Positions 10,199-17,602 of a stretch of DNA of 64,000 nucleotides are shown here, piece after piece (position 1 is the stretch's first letter; every line of letters starts with the position of its first letter). The stretch covers positions 1 through 64,000 of the forward strand of contig DATMFW010000024.1 in the NCBI GenBank assembly GCA_035556655.1. Direction: 5' to 3'. Position numbers and translations under genes: made by a program. Source of the stretch: JBDSKH01 sp035556655. GTDB lineage: Bacteria; Actinomycetota; Actinomycetes; Actinomycetales; Microbacteriaceae. The notes under the pieces are model-generated. The model searched no databases. It was not told the DNA's origin and worked only from the letters and a program-made list of their open reading frames with translations.

Positions 10199-10230
10199 GC
10201 TACCTTTACGTAGCGCTACGGATGAGTAGC
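10199..10230 (+). promoter_or_regulatory. two adjoining perfect inverted repeats (tandem operator)
   Basis: GCTAC-N6-GTAGC occurs twice with no gap (10199-10214 and 10215-10230), so the junction is itself a 12-base palindrome, CGTAGCGCTACG. The pair ends seven bases before the Shine-Dalgarno sequence GAAAGGAG (10237-10244) and 20 bases before the ATG of the secreted protein gene. It would overlap the promoter or transcription start. The binding protein is unknown. Confidence 0.7.
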
Positions 10231-10249
10231 ACTCACGAAAGGAGTTCGG

Positions 10250-10621
10250 ATGACGCAGTCGACGACAGAGGTGTCGCAGCGGAACCGGCGCCGGCTGCGC
10301 TCGGCGGTTCTCGCCGTGCTCGCCGCGGGGTCGCTGGTGTTCGGGGCGGCGGTGGTCGTGCCCGCGAACGCGGCGCCGTATGTGAACTGCAACCGCCCGG
10401 TCTACACGTCGGTGCAGGCCACGGTGCGATGCGACGCCGCCAGCGCGGCGAAGGTCCGCCTCTGGGTGCGCTGCTGGGCAGGCCCGATCGTGACGGGCAC
10501 GATGTACACGGCCTGGGTGTCGATCCCCGCCGGCCAGAGCCGCACCCTGCTGTACACGGCTCACGGATGGTGCCCGTGGCCCGGGCAGTGGACCGTCAGC
10601 CCGCAGATCCAGGGTGCGTGA
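10250..10621 (+). CDS. small secreted protein of unknown function
   Basis: 123 residues. An arginine-rich N-region (RNRRRLRSA) is followed by a hydrophobic core and an A-x-A cleavage site (PANA-AP near residue 41), giving a mature part of about 80 residues. The mature part has four cysteines and many tryptophans (LWVRCWAG; HGWCPWPGQW), which suggests a compact disulphide-stabilised extracellular domain. No family is recognised. A good ribosome binding site and the tandem operator upstream imply regulated expression, and a strong terminator follows. Confidence 0.75.
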   Translation: MTQSTTEVSQRNRRRLRSAVLAVLAAGSLVFGAAVVVPANAAPYVNCNRPVYTSVQATVRCDAASAAKVRLWVRCWAGPIVTGTMYTAWVSIPAGQSRTLLYTAHGWCPWPGQWTVSPQIQGA

Positions 10622-10635
10622 CGATCGGGGAACGA

Positions 10636-10669
10636 GAAGAAGGGGCCCGGTCGACCGGGCCCCTTCTTC
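10636..10669. terminator. perfect 17-bp inverted repeat, bidirectional terminator
   Basis: Arms GAAGAAGGGGCCCGGTC and GACCGGGCCCCTTCTTC meet without a spacer; the A-rich and T-rich outer ends give U-runs on both strands. It lies between the convergent secreted-protein and Bax-inhibitor genes and would stop both. Confidence 0.9.
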
Positions 10670-10682
10670 GTGTCGAAGGACG

Positions 10683-11501
10683 CTAGCGGCGCCCCATGAT
10701 GATCGCGATGAGACGCAGGATCTCGAGGTAGAGCCAGACGACCGTGACCATGATGCCGAAGGCGGCGGTCCAGGCGTACTTGCGCGGAGCCCCGTGCTGC
10801 ACCCCGCGCTGGATGCCGTCGAAGTCCAGCACCAGCGAGTAGGCCGCCAGCAGCACCACGAGGATGCCGAGCGGCACGCCCAGGGGGATGCCGAAGATCT
10901 CGACGCCGTCGCGCAGGCCGAACATCGAGTCGGTGACGCCGAAGGCCATCAGCCCGAAGTTGACGAGCGAGAACGCCGCGTAGCCGACCATCGCCACGAG
11001 GAAGATCTTGGTCGCGCGCTTGGAGGCTCGCACCTTGCCGCTGGCGAACAGCGCGAGTGTCACTCCGACGACACCGAGAGTTCCGAAGACGGCCATCGGC
11101 ACGATCGACCCGCCGTAGATCAGCGCGTACAGCATCGAGATGCCGCCCACGAAGATTCCTTCGAAGAAGCCGTACGCGAGCACGAGAGCCGGCGACGGCT
11201 CCTTCTTGAAGATGTTGACGAGTGCGAGCACGAAACCGATCAGCGCGGCGCCGATCGTCACGATGAGATAAGCGCCGAGAGCCCATCCGATGACGGCGCC
11301 GACGAGCAGCACGCCGAAGCTGACGGCGGTCTTGACGATGGTGTCCTCGTAGGTCATGCGACCCATCTCGTCGGGCGTCGCCGACGGGACCTCGTACTGC
11401 TGCTGCAGCTGCCCGGCGGTGGGGACCGGCGGGGCGGCGGCGGCCTTCGCGGCCGCCTTGTCGTTGAAGATGGGTGAACGGCTGAAGACCGGGTTGGCCA
11501 T
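10683..11501 (-). CDS. Bax inhibitor-1/YccA-family membrane protein
   Basis: 272 residues. An alanine/proline-rich cytoplasmic N-terminus (about residues 1-50) is followed by seven hydrophobic segments. The conserved stretches SPALVLAYGFFEGIFVGGIS (near 105-125), LVLDFDGIQRG and the C-terminal YLEILRLI fit the actinobacterial Bax1-I/YccA family. Members are cytoplasmic membrane proteins proposed as proton-sensitive calcium leak channels or stress factors; no activity can be read here. A Shine-Dalgarno GAGGA precedes the ATG. Confidence 0.88.
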   Translation of the reverse strand: MANPVFSRSPIFNDKAAAKAAAAPPVPTAGQLQQQYEVPSATPDEMGRMTYEDTIVKTAVSFGVLLVGAVIGWALGAYLIVTIGAALIGFVLALVNIFKKEPSPALVLAYGFFEGIFVGGISMLYALIYGGSIVPMAVFGTLGVVGVTLALFASGKVRASKRATKIFLVAMVGYAAFSLVNFGLMAFGVTDSMFGLRDGVEIFGIPLGVPLGILVVLLAAYSLVLDFDGIQRGVQHGAPRKYAWTAAFGIMVTVVWLYLEILRLIAIIMGRR

Positions 11502-11540
11502 GGGTGTCCTCGATTTTCCTCGGGGGCTGATGAGTCGATA

Positions 11541-12080
11541 CTACGAAATCGGAGGCGTCCCGCGCCTGAGCGTTCGCCGCGGGCGTGTGCTCGCGGCGTG
11601 GACCGCGCGCGCAGCCCAGGCCGCTCCGGCCAGCACCAGCAGTGCCACGGCCGCCGCCCCCGGCATGCCGCTGTAGTCCGGGAAGACCCGTCCGAGCACG
11701 ATGCCGGCGGCCACGACGAAGGCGCCCATCGGCCAGACCCGCAGCGGGCGATGGCGCGCGAGCAACCAGCAGAGGAACGGGACGACGAGCACCGTGAGGT
11801 AGGTCGGCCCCGGCAGAAGTGCCACCATCGACACCGTCGAGGGGACGAGCACGACGGCCCGCCGCCATCCCGCGGCGGGCAGGATCGCCCAGCCGATCAC
11901 GTGCGCGGCGATGCCGAGTGCGGTGAGCCACAGTGCCGCGACGCTCGACCCGGCGATCGCGACCCCGCCGGCGACGATCAGCCAGAGCCCGCCCGCGCTG
12001 CGACCGGCCCAGATCCCCCAGCGCAGGGTCAGCGCCCGGCTGGGCTCGCGCCAGCGCGCCGGTGTCGGACGGTCGGTCAT
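11541..12080 (-). CDS. hypothetical multi-pass membrane protein
   Basis: 179 residues with about five hydrophobic helices, a basic N-terminus and an arginine-rich C-terminal tail (STRPRRTLRRG). No motif points to a function and no family is recognised with confidence. It is followed on the same strand by the Bax-inhibitor gene (40-base gap) and preceded by the zinc-ribbon protein gene (13-base gap), so the three may be cotranscribed. Confidence 0.65.
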   Translation of the reverse strand: MTDRPTPARWREPSRALTLRWGIWAGRSAGGLWLIVAGGVAIAGSSVAALWLTALGIAAHVIGWAILPAAGWRRAVVLVPSTVSMVALLPGPTYLTVLVVPFLCWLLARHRPLRVWPMGAFVVAAGIVLGRVFPDYSGMPGAAAVALLVLAGAAWAARAVHAASTRPRRTLRRGTPPIS

Positions 12081-12093
12081 CGCCGTGTGGCGA

Positions 12094-12906
12094 TCAGCCG
12101 TTCGTGGCGAAGTAGGTGATGACGAAGACGATCCAGAACCCGAGCCAGAGATATCCGAGAACGACCGCGATCCAGGCCGGGACCAGCCCGCGTTCGCCGG
12201 ATGCCTTGACCTGGCCGAGGGCGAGGTGCCCGAACGGGGCGGCGAGCGGGCAGGCGAGGATCCCGATCAGCAGCGCGAGCACGGCGAGCGTGTTCACCGA
12301 TCCGGAGCGGTCGGCGGGTTCGTCGTCCTCGAGATCGAGGGTCTCGACCTCGAGCGGGTGCTCGAGAACGGCGGTGGATGCGGGGCCGCGCGAGCGCGCA
12401 CGCCGCGTGCGGCCGGCCACGGGCTCCGGTTCGGGTTCCAAGTCCGGCTCGGACTCCGGCTCCGGGGCCAGGTCAGCGATGGTCAGCGGCGCACTCGGCT
12501 CGTCGATGTCGTCGAACTCGTCGAACACGTCGGGCACGTCGGTGTCGTCGACCGGCGGCGGCACGCTCTCGTCGACGGGGTCGGTGGGCGACGGGACCTC
12601 GCCGGCGAGTGCGGAGCGCGAGGGGCGCTCCCCGAGCTCATCCGGCCAGTCCGTCGAGGCCGGCTCCTCGACCGGAGCGGCCGACAGGGGCGCGGGGGCG
12701 GGCGGGGGCACGATCGGGGTCTGCACGGTCGGGTTCTGCACCGGGTTCTGACCGGTGGCGACCGAGGCGTACCCGGGAACCGGGGTGCGCTTGGGAAGCG
12801 GGCGCGAACGCGGGGCGGTCGCGGCGGCGGCCACCGGTGTCCCGCAGAAGATGCAGAACTTCCAGGCAGGCTGCAGCGTGCGAGTGCAGTTCACGCAGGC
12901 AGTCAT
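12094..12906 (-). CDS. zinc-ribbon membrane protein with DUF4190-like C-terminus
   Basis: 270 residues in three parts. An N-terminal zinc ribbon has two CxxC knuckles (CVNC and CIFC, residues 4-7 and 18-21). A long low-complexity linker rich in Pro, Ala, Asp and Glu spans about residues 25-195. A two-helix membrane part (LAVLALLIGILACPLAAPFGH, then WIAVVLGYLWLGFWIVFVITY) follows, with the GHLALGQVKASGERG loop typical of DUF4190. The function is unknown. The ATG is preceded by TAACCT at six bases, so translation is probably leaderless. Confidence 0.75.
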   Translation of the reverse strand: MTACVNCTRTLQPAWKFCIFCGTPVAAAATAPRSRPLPKRTPVPGYASVATGQNPVQNPTVQTPIVPPPAPAPLSAAPVEEPASTDWPDELGERPSRSALAGEVPSPTDPVDESVPPPVDDTDVPDVFDEFDDIDEPSAPLTIADLAPEPESEPDLEPEPEPVAGRTRRARSRGPASTAVLEHPLEVETLDLEDDEPADRSGSVNTLAVLALLIGILACPLAAPFGHLALGQVKASGERGLVPAWIAVVLGYLWLGFWIVFVITYFATNG

Positions 12907-12912
12907 GTCGGC

Positions 12913-12922
12913 AGGTTATCGT
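12913..12922. promoter_or_regulatory. overlapping divergent leaderless -10 boxes
   Basis: Only 23 bases separate the two divergent start codons. TAACCT (minus strand, 12918-12913) sits six bases before the zinc-ribbon ATG, and TATCGT (plus strand, 12917-12922) seven bases before the phosphodiesterase GTG. The boxes share two bases, and both -35 regions must lie inside the opposite gene. Confidence 0.6.
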
Positions 12923-12929
12923 TTCGGAG

Positions 12930-13916
12930 GTGACCTCTTCGCCCCCCAAAACGCTTGTCATCGGGCACCGGGGCGCGAGCGGCTATCGGCCGGAGCATAC
13001 GCGCGGCTCCTACGAACTCGCTGTGGCCCTCGGGGCCGATGCCGTCGAGCCCGACATCGTCGCGACGAGAGACGGAGTGCTCGTCCTGCGGCACGAGAAC
13101 GAGATCTCCGGCACGACGGATGTGGCGGCCCGTCCCGAGTTCGCCTCCCGCCGGACGACCAAGCGCATCGACGGCGTCAGCCTCACCGGCTGGTTCACCG
13201 AGGACTTCACCTGGGCCGAGCTCTCGACCCTGCGCGCCGTCGAGCGCCTCCCGCAACTGCGGCAGAACTCGGCGACCTTCGACGGGGTGTACCCGATCCT
13301 GCGCCTGCGGGATCTGCTCGGCCTGCTGGACGACGCGGCCGAGCGCGGACGCGAGCTGCGCCTCGTGGCGGAGGTGAAGCATCCGACGTATTTCGCCTCG
13401 ATCGGGCTGCCGCTCGACGAACTGGTCGCCGACGAGTTGAGCCGCTGGGACGATGGCCGCCGCCTCATCGTGGAGTGTTTCGAGCAGGGCGTGCTCACGC
13501 AGTTGCGCGAGCGCGGGGTGCGCGCGACGTACATCTATCTGCTGGAGTCCCGCGGGTCGGCCCCCGATCTCGTCGCGCGGTTCGGGCGCAAGGCGCTGCC
13601 CTATTCGGCGCAGCTGACCGGGTCGGGCCTGGCCCGCCTGGCCCGGGAGGTCGACGGGGTCAGCGTCGACAAGCAGCTGCTGATCGACGGCACGACCGCG
13701 ACCGACCTCGTCGACCGGGTGCATGAGGCGGGGCTGACCGCGTTCACCTGGACCCTGCGTCCCGAGAACCGGTTCCTCGCGCCGGGGCATCGCCGCGGGA
13801 CGGCGCCGCGGGACTGGGGAGACTGGCGGCGGGAGTTCGAGCTCATCCTGGCGACCGGAATCGACGGGGTGTTCCTCGACCACCCCGACCTCGGGATCGC
13901 CCTGCGCGACCTCTGA
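12930..13916 (+). CDS. glycerophosphodiester phosphodiesterase
   Basis: 328 residues from the GTG; the reading frame is open upstream but overlaps the divergent gene. GDPD hallmarks: HRGASGYRPEHT at residues 11-22, EPDI near 41 and the catalytic HENE near 54, then VDGVSVDKQL and a C-terminal GIDGVFLDHPD. It would hydrolyse glycerophosphodiesters to glycerol-3-phosphate and an alcohol in a metal-dependent TIM barrel. No signal peptide, so it is probably cytoplasmic. Its product is the substrate of GlpD, encoded 8 kb away. Confidence 0.92.
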   Translation: MTSSPPKTLVIGHRGASGYRPEHTRGSYELAVALGADAVEPDIVATRDGVLVLRHENEISGTTDVAARPEFASRRTTKRIDGVSLTGWFTEDFTWAELSTLRAVERLPQLRQNSATFDGVYPILRLRDLLGLLDDAAERGRELRLVAEVKHPTYFASIGLPLDELVADELSRWDDGRRLIVECFEQGVLTQLRERGVRATYIYLLESRGSAPDLVARFGRKALPYSAQLTGSGLARLAREVDGVSVDKQLLIDGTTATDLVDRVHEAGLTAFTWTLRPENRFLAPGHRRGTAPRDWGDWRREFELILATGIDGVFLDHPDLGIALRDL

Positions 13917-13939
13917 CCCCTGACCCCTCTCCCTCCTGT

Positions 13940-14020
13940 CCAAATCACGGATCCGCAGTACCCCCGCGCCCCGGGTTCCGGCGCTCGGCGGGGCATGCTC
14001 ACCTCTCCTCCGTGATTCGG
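13940..14020. repeat. 81-bp element with 11-bp terminal inverted repeats (left copy)
   Basis: It begins CCAAATCACGG and ends CCGTGATTCGG, which are reverse complements apart from one base. The interior is GC-rich and unlike that of the second copy at 14964-15043. It lies between the phosphodiesterase stop and the AbiEi/DUF559 gene. Confidence 0.7.
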
Positions 14021-14091
14021 GATGCGGCCGCGCCTCCCCAGATCGCGACACGGCCCCGGGGCGGCAGGCCCGGATCACGCACCCTCGAGTC

Positions 14092-14946
14092 ATGCGGCCC
14101 CACGACACGATCCGGCACCTCGGTGGTCTCGCCGCGACGCACGAACTGTACGCCGCGGGCTTCTCGCGCGCCGACCTCGCTGCCGAACTGCGGCGACGGC
14201 GCATCGTCCGCGTTCGGCAGGGCTGGTACGTCGAGACCGGTCGGCACGACTCGCTGGTCCGCGCCGCCCGGGTCGGCGGGCGAGCGACATGTGCCACCGC
14301 GCTCGACCTGCTCGGCTACTGGGTTCCGACCGACGGTGTGCTGCACGTGGCCGTGGCGGGGGACCGGACCCAGCTGCGCGACCCGCGCGACGCGAAGCGG
14401 CGTCTCGCCGACCCGCAGACGCGCGTGCACTGGTGCGATCGCCCCGGAGGGACTCGCCTCATCGTCGACCCCATCGTCGCCCTCGGTCATTACACGCGAT
14501 GCGCGGCCCCGGATCTCGTGGGCGCCACCGCCGACTCGGTCGCGCACCGCTCCCCGGCTCTTCTGCCCCGGATCGCCGGCCTCGCGCGAGTGGTGCCTCG
14601 TCGATTCGGTGTCGTGCTCGCCGCCGTCGACGGCATGACCGAGTCGGGCACCGAGTTCCTGCTGCGCTGGAGGCTGCGGCGGTACCGGCTGCCGATGCGC
14701 CCACAGGTGCCGGTCCCGGGAGTCGGCCGCGTCGACTTCGTCGTCGGGGAGCGGCTCGTCATCGAGGTCGACAGCAAGCGCTACCACACCGAGACCGCGG
14801 CGTTCGAGTCGGATCGTCGTCGCGACGCGGCGCTCAGCCGGCGAGGGTACCGGGTGCTGCGTTTCAGCTACCGGCAGGTCATGGACGACTGGGGCTCCGT
14901 AGAGGCAGCGGTGCTCGCAGCGGTGGCGCGCGGCGACGCGTGGTAG
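14092..14946 (+). CDS. AbiEi-like N-domain plus DUF559 nuclease-fold protein
   Basis: 284 residues. The N-terminal half (about 1-85) looks like an AbiEi-type winged-helix segment (GLAATHELYAAGFSRADLAAELRRRRIVRVRQGWY). The C-terminal third carries a PD-(D/E)xK-like core: the acidic helix TESGTEFLLRWRLRRY near 185, RVDFVVGERLVIEVDSKRYH near 210-230, and a basic helix followed by YRVLRFSYRQV. D, E-V-D-S-K and the downstream arginines are in the right order for a DUF559/Vsr-like fold. No partner toxin adjoins it. It is bracketed by two inverted-repeat elements. Function unproven; AbiEi-like annotation does not establish an antitoxin role. Confidence 0.8.
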   Translation: MRPHDTIRHLGGLAATHELYAAGFSRADLAAELRRRRIVRVRQGWYVETGRHDSLVRAARVGGRATCATALDLLGYWVPTDGVLHVAVAGDRTQLRDPRDAKRRLADPQTRVHWCDRPGGTRLIVDPIVALGHYTRCAAPDLVGATADSVAHRSPALLPRIAGLARVVPRRFGVVLAAVDGMTESGTEFLLRWRLRRYRLPMRPQVPVPGVGRVDFVVGERLVIEVDSKRYHTETAAFESDRRRDAALSRRGYRVLRFSYRQVMDDWGSVEAAVLAAVARGDAW

Positions 14947-14963
14947 CCGCTGTCGCATCCAGG

Positions 14964-15043
14964 CCGAATCACGGATGCGACGGCTGGGGCGCGCTCTCAT
15001 CCGCGCGGAACGCGCGCGAGGGTCCCGCGGATCCGTGATTCGG
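14964..15043. repeat. 80-bp element with 11-bp terminal inverted repeats (right copy)
   Basis: It begins CCGAATCACGG and ends CCGTGATTCGG, a perfect 11-base inverted pair that extends to 15 of 17 matches (CCGAATCACGGATGCGA against GCGGATCCGTGATTCGG). It starts 18 bases after the stop of the AbiEi/DUF559 gene and mirrors the 81-bp element on the other side. Confidence 0.75.
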
Positions 15044-15090
15044 TTCCGGGGGGAAGGGTAGGGAGCCGGGAGGGGGTCGGGGGTCGCGCC

Positions 15091-15096
15091 TACAAT
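15091..15096 (+). promoter_or_regulatory. -10 box of the helicase gene
   Basis: TACAAT stands ten bases before the ATG, so the leader would be absent or a few bases long. Confidence 0.5.
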
Positions 15097-15106
15097 CGAG
15101 TCCGAC

Positions 15107-17497
15107 ATGACCTACGTTCTCGACGGCTTCGACTCGGATCCGGGGCTGCCGGACGCGGTCAGCCCCGAGCTCGACGACGCCCTGCTCGCCGGCCTCAACG
15201 AGCGCCAGCGCGAGGCGGTGCTCTACCGCGGGCCGGCGCTGCTCATCGTCGCGGGCGCCGGCTCGGGCAAGACCAGCGTGCTGACCCGGCGCATCGCCGG
15301 CCTGCTGCACGGCAGAGAGGCCTGGCCGAGTCAGATCCTGGCGATCACCTTCACCAACAAGGCCGCGGCCGAGATGCGCGAACGAATCCGGGGGCTCGTC
15401 GGCGAGGGCATGGCGGAGGGCATGTGGATCAGCACCTTCCACTCGGCGTGCGTGCGCATCCTGCGCCGGCAGGCCCAGGTGATGGGGCTCAAAGAGGGTT
15501 TCACGATCTACGACACCGCCGACTCGCGGGCGCTCATCAAGCGCATCCTGCGCGAGATGGACGCCGACACCTGGGGCTTCACCGTCGCCGGCGTCGCGAA
15601 CCGCATGTCGAACCTCAAGAACGAGCTGAACGACGTCGACACCTTCGCGCGCATGGCGAACCTCGACGACCCGAAAGAGGCCGCGTTCCTGGAGATCTTC
15701 CGGCGCTACACGGCGGGGCTGCGCCGGGCCAATGCGCTCGACTTCGACGACCTCATCGGCGAGACCGTGCACCTGTTCCGCGCGTTCCCGGAGGTCGCGG
15801 CGCTCTATCAGCGGCGGTTCCGGCACGTCCTGGTCGACGAGTATCAGGACACCAACCACGCCCAGTACGCGCTCATCCGCGAGCTGGTGAATCCGGTCCG
15901 GCCCGAGCACGTGCCCGCCGACACGCGCATGAGGCTGGATGCGCAGGGCGGCATCCCCGGCGCCTCCCTGACCGTGGTGGGCGATTCCGATCAGTCGATC
16001 TACGCGTTCCGCGGCGCCGACATGCGCAATATCACCGAGTTCGAGCGTGACTTCCCCGACGCCAAGACGATCCTGCTCGAGCAGAACTACCGCTCGACCC
16101 AGAACATCCTCGACGCGGCGAACGCGGTCATCTCGAATAACTTCGACCGGGTCGCCAAGAACCTGTTCACCACCGTCGGCGCCGGCGAGAAGATCGTCGG
16201 CTACACCGGATACTCCGGGCACGACGAGGCGCAGTTCGTCGCCGACGAGATCGAGAAGCTGCGGGCGGCGGGCGAGACCTACGACGATGTCGCCGTGTTC
16301 GTCCGTACGAATGCGCAGACCCGTCCGCTGGAGGAGATCTTCATCCGCAGCGGCATCCCGTATCGCATTCCCGGCGGCACCAAGTTCTATGAGCGCGCCG
16401 AGATCAAGGACGCGATGGCGTACCTGATCCAGGTCGCCAATCCCGACGACGATCTGGCGCTGCGCCGCATCGTGAACGTGCCCCGGCGCGGCATCGGGCC
16501 GGCCACCGAGGCCGCGCTGCAGGCGCAGGCCGACCGGTTGCAGATCTCGCTGCGCGAGGCGATGCGCTTCGCGGCCGACCTCGGCTTCGGGCCGAAGCTC
16601 ACGGCGTCGATCCTCGAACTCAGCGGACTGCTCGACGAGGCCGCCGCGATGGCCGCGACCGGTGCGCCGGGCGACATCCTGCTCATGCTGCTGGACAAGA
16701 CCGGCTATCTCAAGGGCCTGCGCGTCAGCGGCGACGCGCAGGACGAGGCCCGGGCCGAGAACCTCGAAGAGCTCGTCGCGCAGGCCAAGGAGTTCCGGCG
16801 CAACACCCCCGACGGCACGCTGATCGACTTCCTCACCGGCGTCGCGCTGTTCGCCGCCGCCGACGAGATCGAGGACGACGACGGCTCGGTCTCGATCATG
16901 ACGCTGCACACGGCGAAGGGGCTCGAGTACGACGCGGTGTTCCTCACCGGGGTCGAGGAGGACATCCTCCCGCACCGCATGTCCTCCGGCGAGCCGGGCG
17001 GCTTGGCCGAAGAGCGCCGCCTGTTCTATGTCGGCATCACCCGGGCCAAGAAGCGCCTGTACCTGTCGCTGGCGATGACACGGTCGGTGTTCGGCGACAC
17101 CAATGTGGCGATGCCGAGCCGCTATCTGCAGGAGATCCCGGCCGAGCTCATCGACTGGAAGCAGTCCCCGGGCGACGCCACCTCACGCGGCGGTCCGCGC
17201 CGCTCGCTGAACCCGGCCCGCGGCGCCCTGGGCGGAACGCAGCGCTTCAGCTACTCGACCTCGCTGCCGACCGCCCCTCGGGTCAAGACCGAGTGGACCT
17301 CGCCGGTGACGAACAAGGTGCGCGACAACGGCGACCTGACGCTCGCGGCCGGCGACCGCATCCGTCACGCCGATTTCGGCGAGGGGCGCGTGACCGACGT
17401 GTCCGGGGTCGGGCCGAAGAGCGTCGCCGACGTGATCTTCGAGTCGGCGGGGCGCAAGCGCCTGCTGATCAAGATCGCCCCGATCGAGAAGCTGTAG
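15107..17497 (+). CDS. pcrA: ATP-dependent DNA helicase PcrA/UvrD
   Basis: A superfamily 1A 3'-5' helicase of 796 residues. Q-motif LNERQREAVLYRG at 35-47, Walker A GAGSGKT at 49-55, motif Ia ITFTNKAAAEMRERI, Walker B HVLVDEYQDTN near 245, motif III VGDSDQSIYAFRGA near 290, motif IV LEQNYRSTQNI, motif V MTLHTAKGLEYDAVFL near 600 and motif VI RRLFYVGITRAKKRLYLS are all present. The C-terminus has the PcrA tail ending in RLLIKIAPIEKL, a Tudor-like RNA-polymerase-interaction module. Role: nucleotide excision repair, replication restart and transcription-repair conflicts. Confidence 0.96.
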   Translation: MTYVLDGFDSDPGLPDAVSPELDDALLAGLNERQREAVLYRGPALLIVAGAGSGKTSVLTRRIAGLLHGREAWPSQILAITFTNKAAAEMRERIRGLVGEGMAEGMWISTFHSACVRILRRQAQVMGLKEGFTIYDTADSRALIKRILREMDADTWGFTVAGVANRMSNLKNELNDVDTFARMANLDDPKEAAFLEIFRRYTAGLRRANALDFDDLIGETVHLFRAFPEVAALYQRRFRHVLVDEYQDTNHAQYALIRELVNPVRPEHVPADTRMRLDAQGGIPGASLTVVGDSDQSIYAFRGADMRNITEFERDFPDAKTILLEQNYRSTQNILDAANAVISNNFDRVAKNLFTTVGAGEKIVGYTGYSGHDEAQFVADEIEKLRAAGETYDDVAVFVRTNAQTRPLEEIFIRSGIPYRIPGGTKFYERAEIKDAMAYLIQVANPDDDLALRRIVNVPRRGIGPATEAALQAQADRLQISLREAMRFAADLGFGPKLTASILELSGLLDEAAAMAATGAPGDILLMLLDKTGYLKGLRVSGDAQDEARAENLEELVAQAKEFRRNTPDGTLIDFLTGVALFAAADEIEDDDGSVSIMTLHTAKGLEYDAVFLTGVEEDILPHRMSSGEPGGLAEERRLFYVGITRAKKRLYLSLAMTRSVFGDTNVAMPSRYLQEIPAELIDWKQSPGDATSRGGPRRSLNPARGALGGTQRFSYSTSLPTAPRVKTEWTSPVTNKVRDNGDLTLAAGDRIRHADFGEGRVTDVSGVGPKSVADVIFESAGRKRLLIKIAPIEKL

Positions 17498-17504
17498 GGG
17501 TCTT

Positions 17505-17586
17505 CCGTTGTGCAGGAGATCCACTCCTGCGCTGGGAGAAGCCGGGCCATAACCTCCTCCCCAACGGCAGACTCCTGCAGAACAGG
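17505..17586. repeat. 82-bp element with imperfect terminal inverted repeats
   Basis: The left end CCGTTGTGCAGGAG and right end CTCCTGCAGAACAGG are imperfect reverse complements. The left end also pairs internally: GCAGGAG-ATCCA-CTCCTGC (17512-17530) forms a seven-base-pair hairpin. It fills the gap between the convergent pcrA and MpaB-family genes and may double as a terminator. Its length matches the elements near 14 kb, but its end sequence differs. Confidence 0.5.
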
Positions 17587-17602
17587 GGTGCGCCCGCACG
17601 GG

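Noticed and set aside
12378..12929. N-terminal extension of the phosphodiesterase to 512 codons
   Set aside because: The extra segment is antisense of the zinc-ribbon gene linker; the GDPD domain begins right after GTG 12930.
14092..14946. Type IV toxin-antitoxin pair
   Set aside because: No AbiEii-type nucleotidyltransferase toxin gene adjoins it; only the AbiEi-like N-domain is seen, so a TA system is not supported.
13940..15043. Classical insertion sequence around the DUF559 gene
   Set aside because: There is no transposase, and each flank is itself a complete inverted-repeat unit instead of a single terminal repeat; no target-site duplication was identified by eye.
17505..17586. Third copy of the 14-kb element family
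   Set aside because: Its ends share no sequence with CCRAATCACGG, so it is listed separately.
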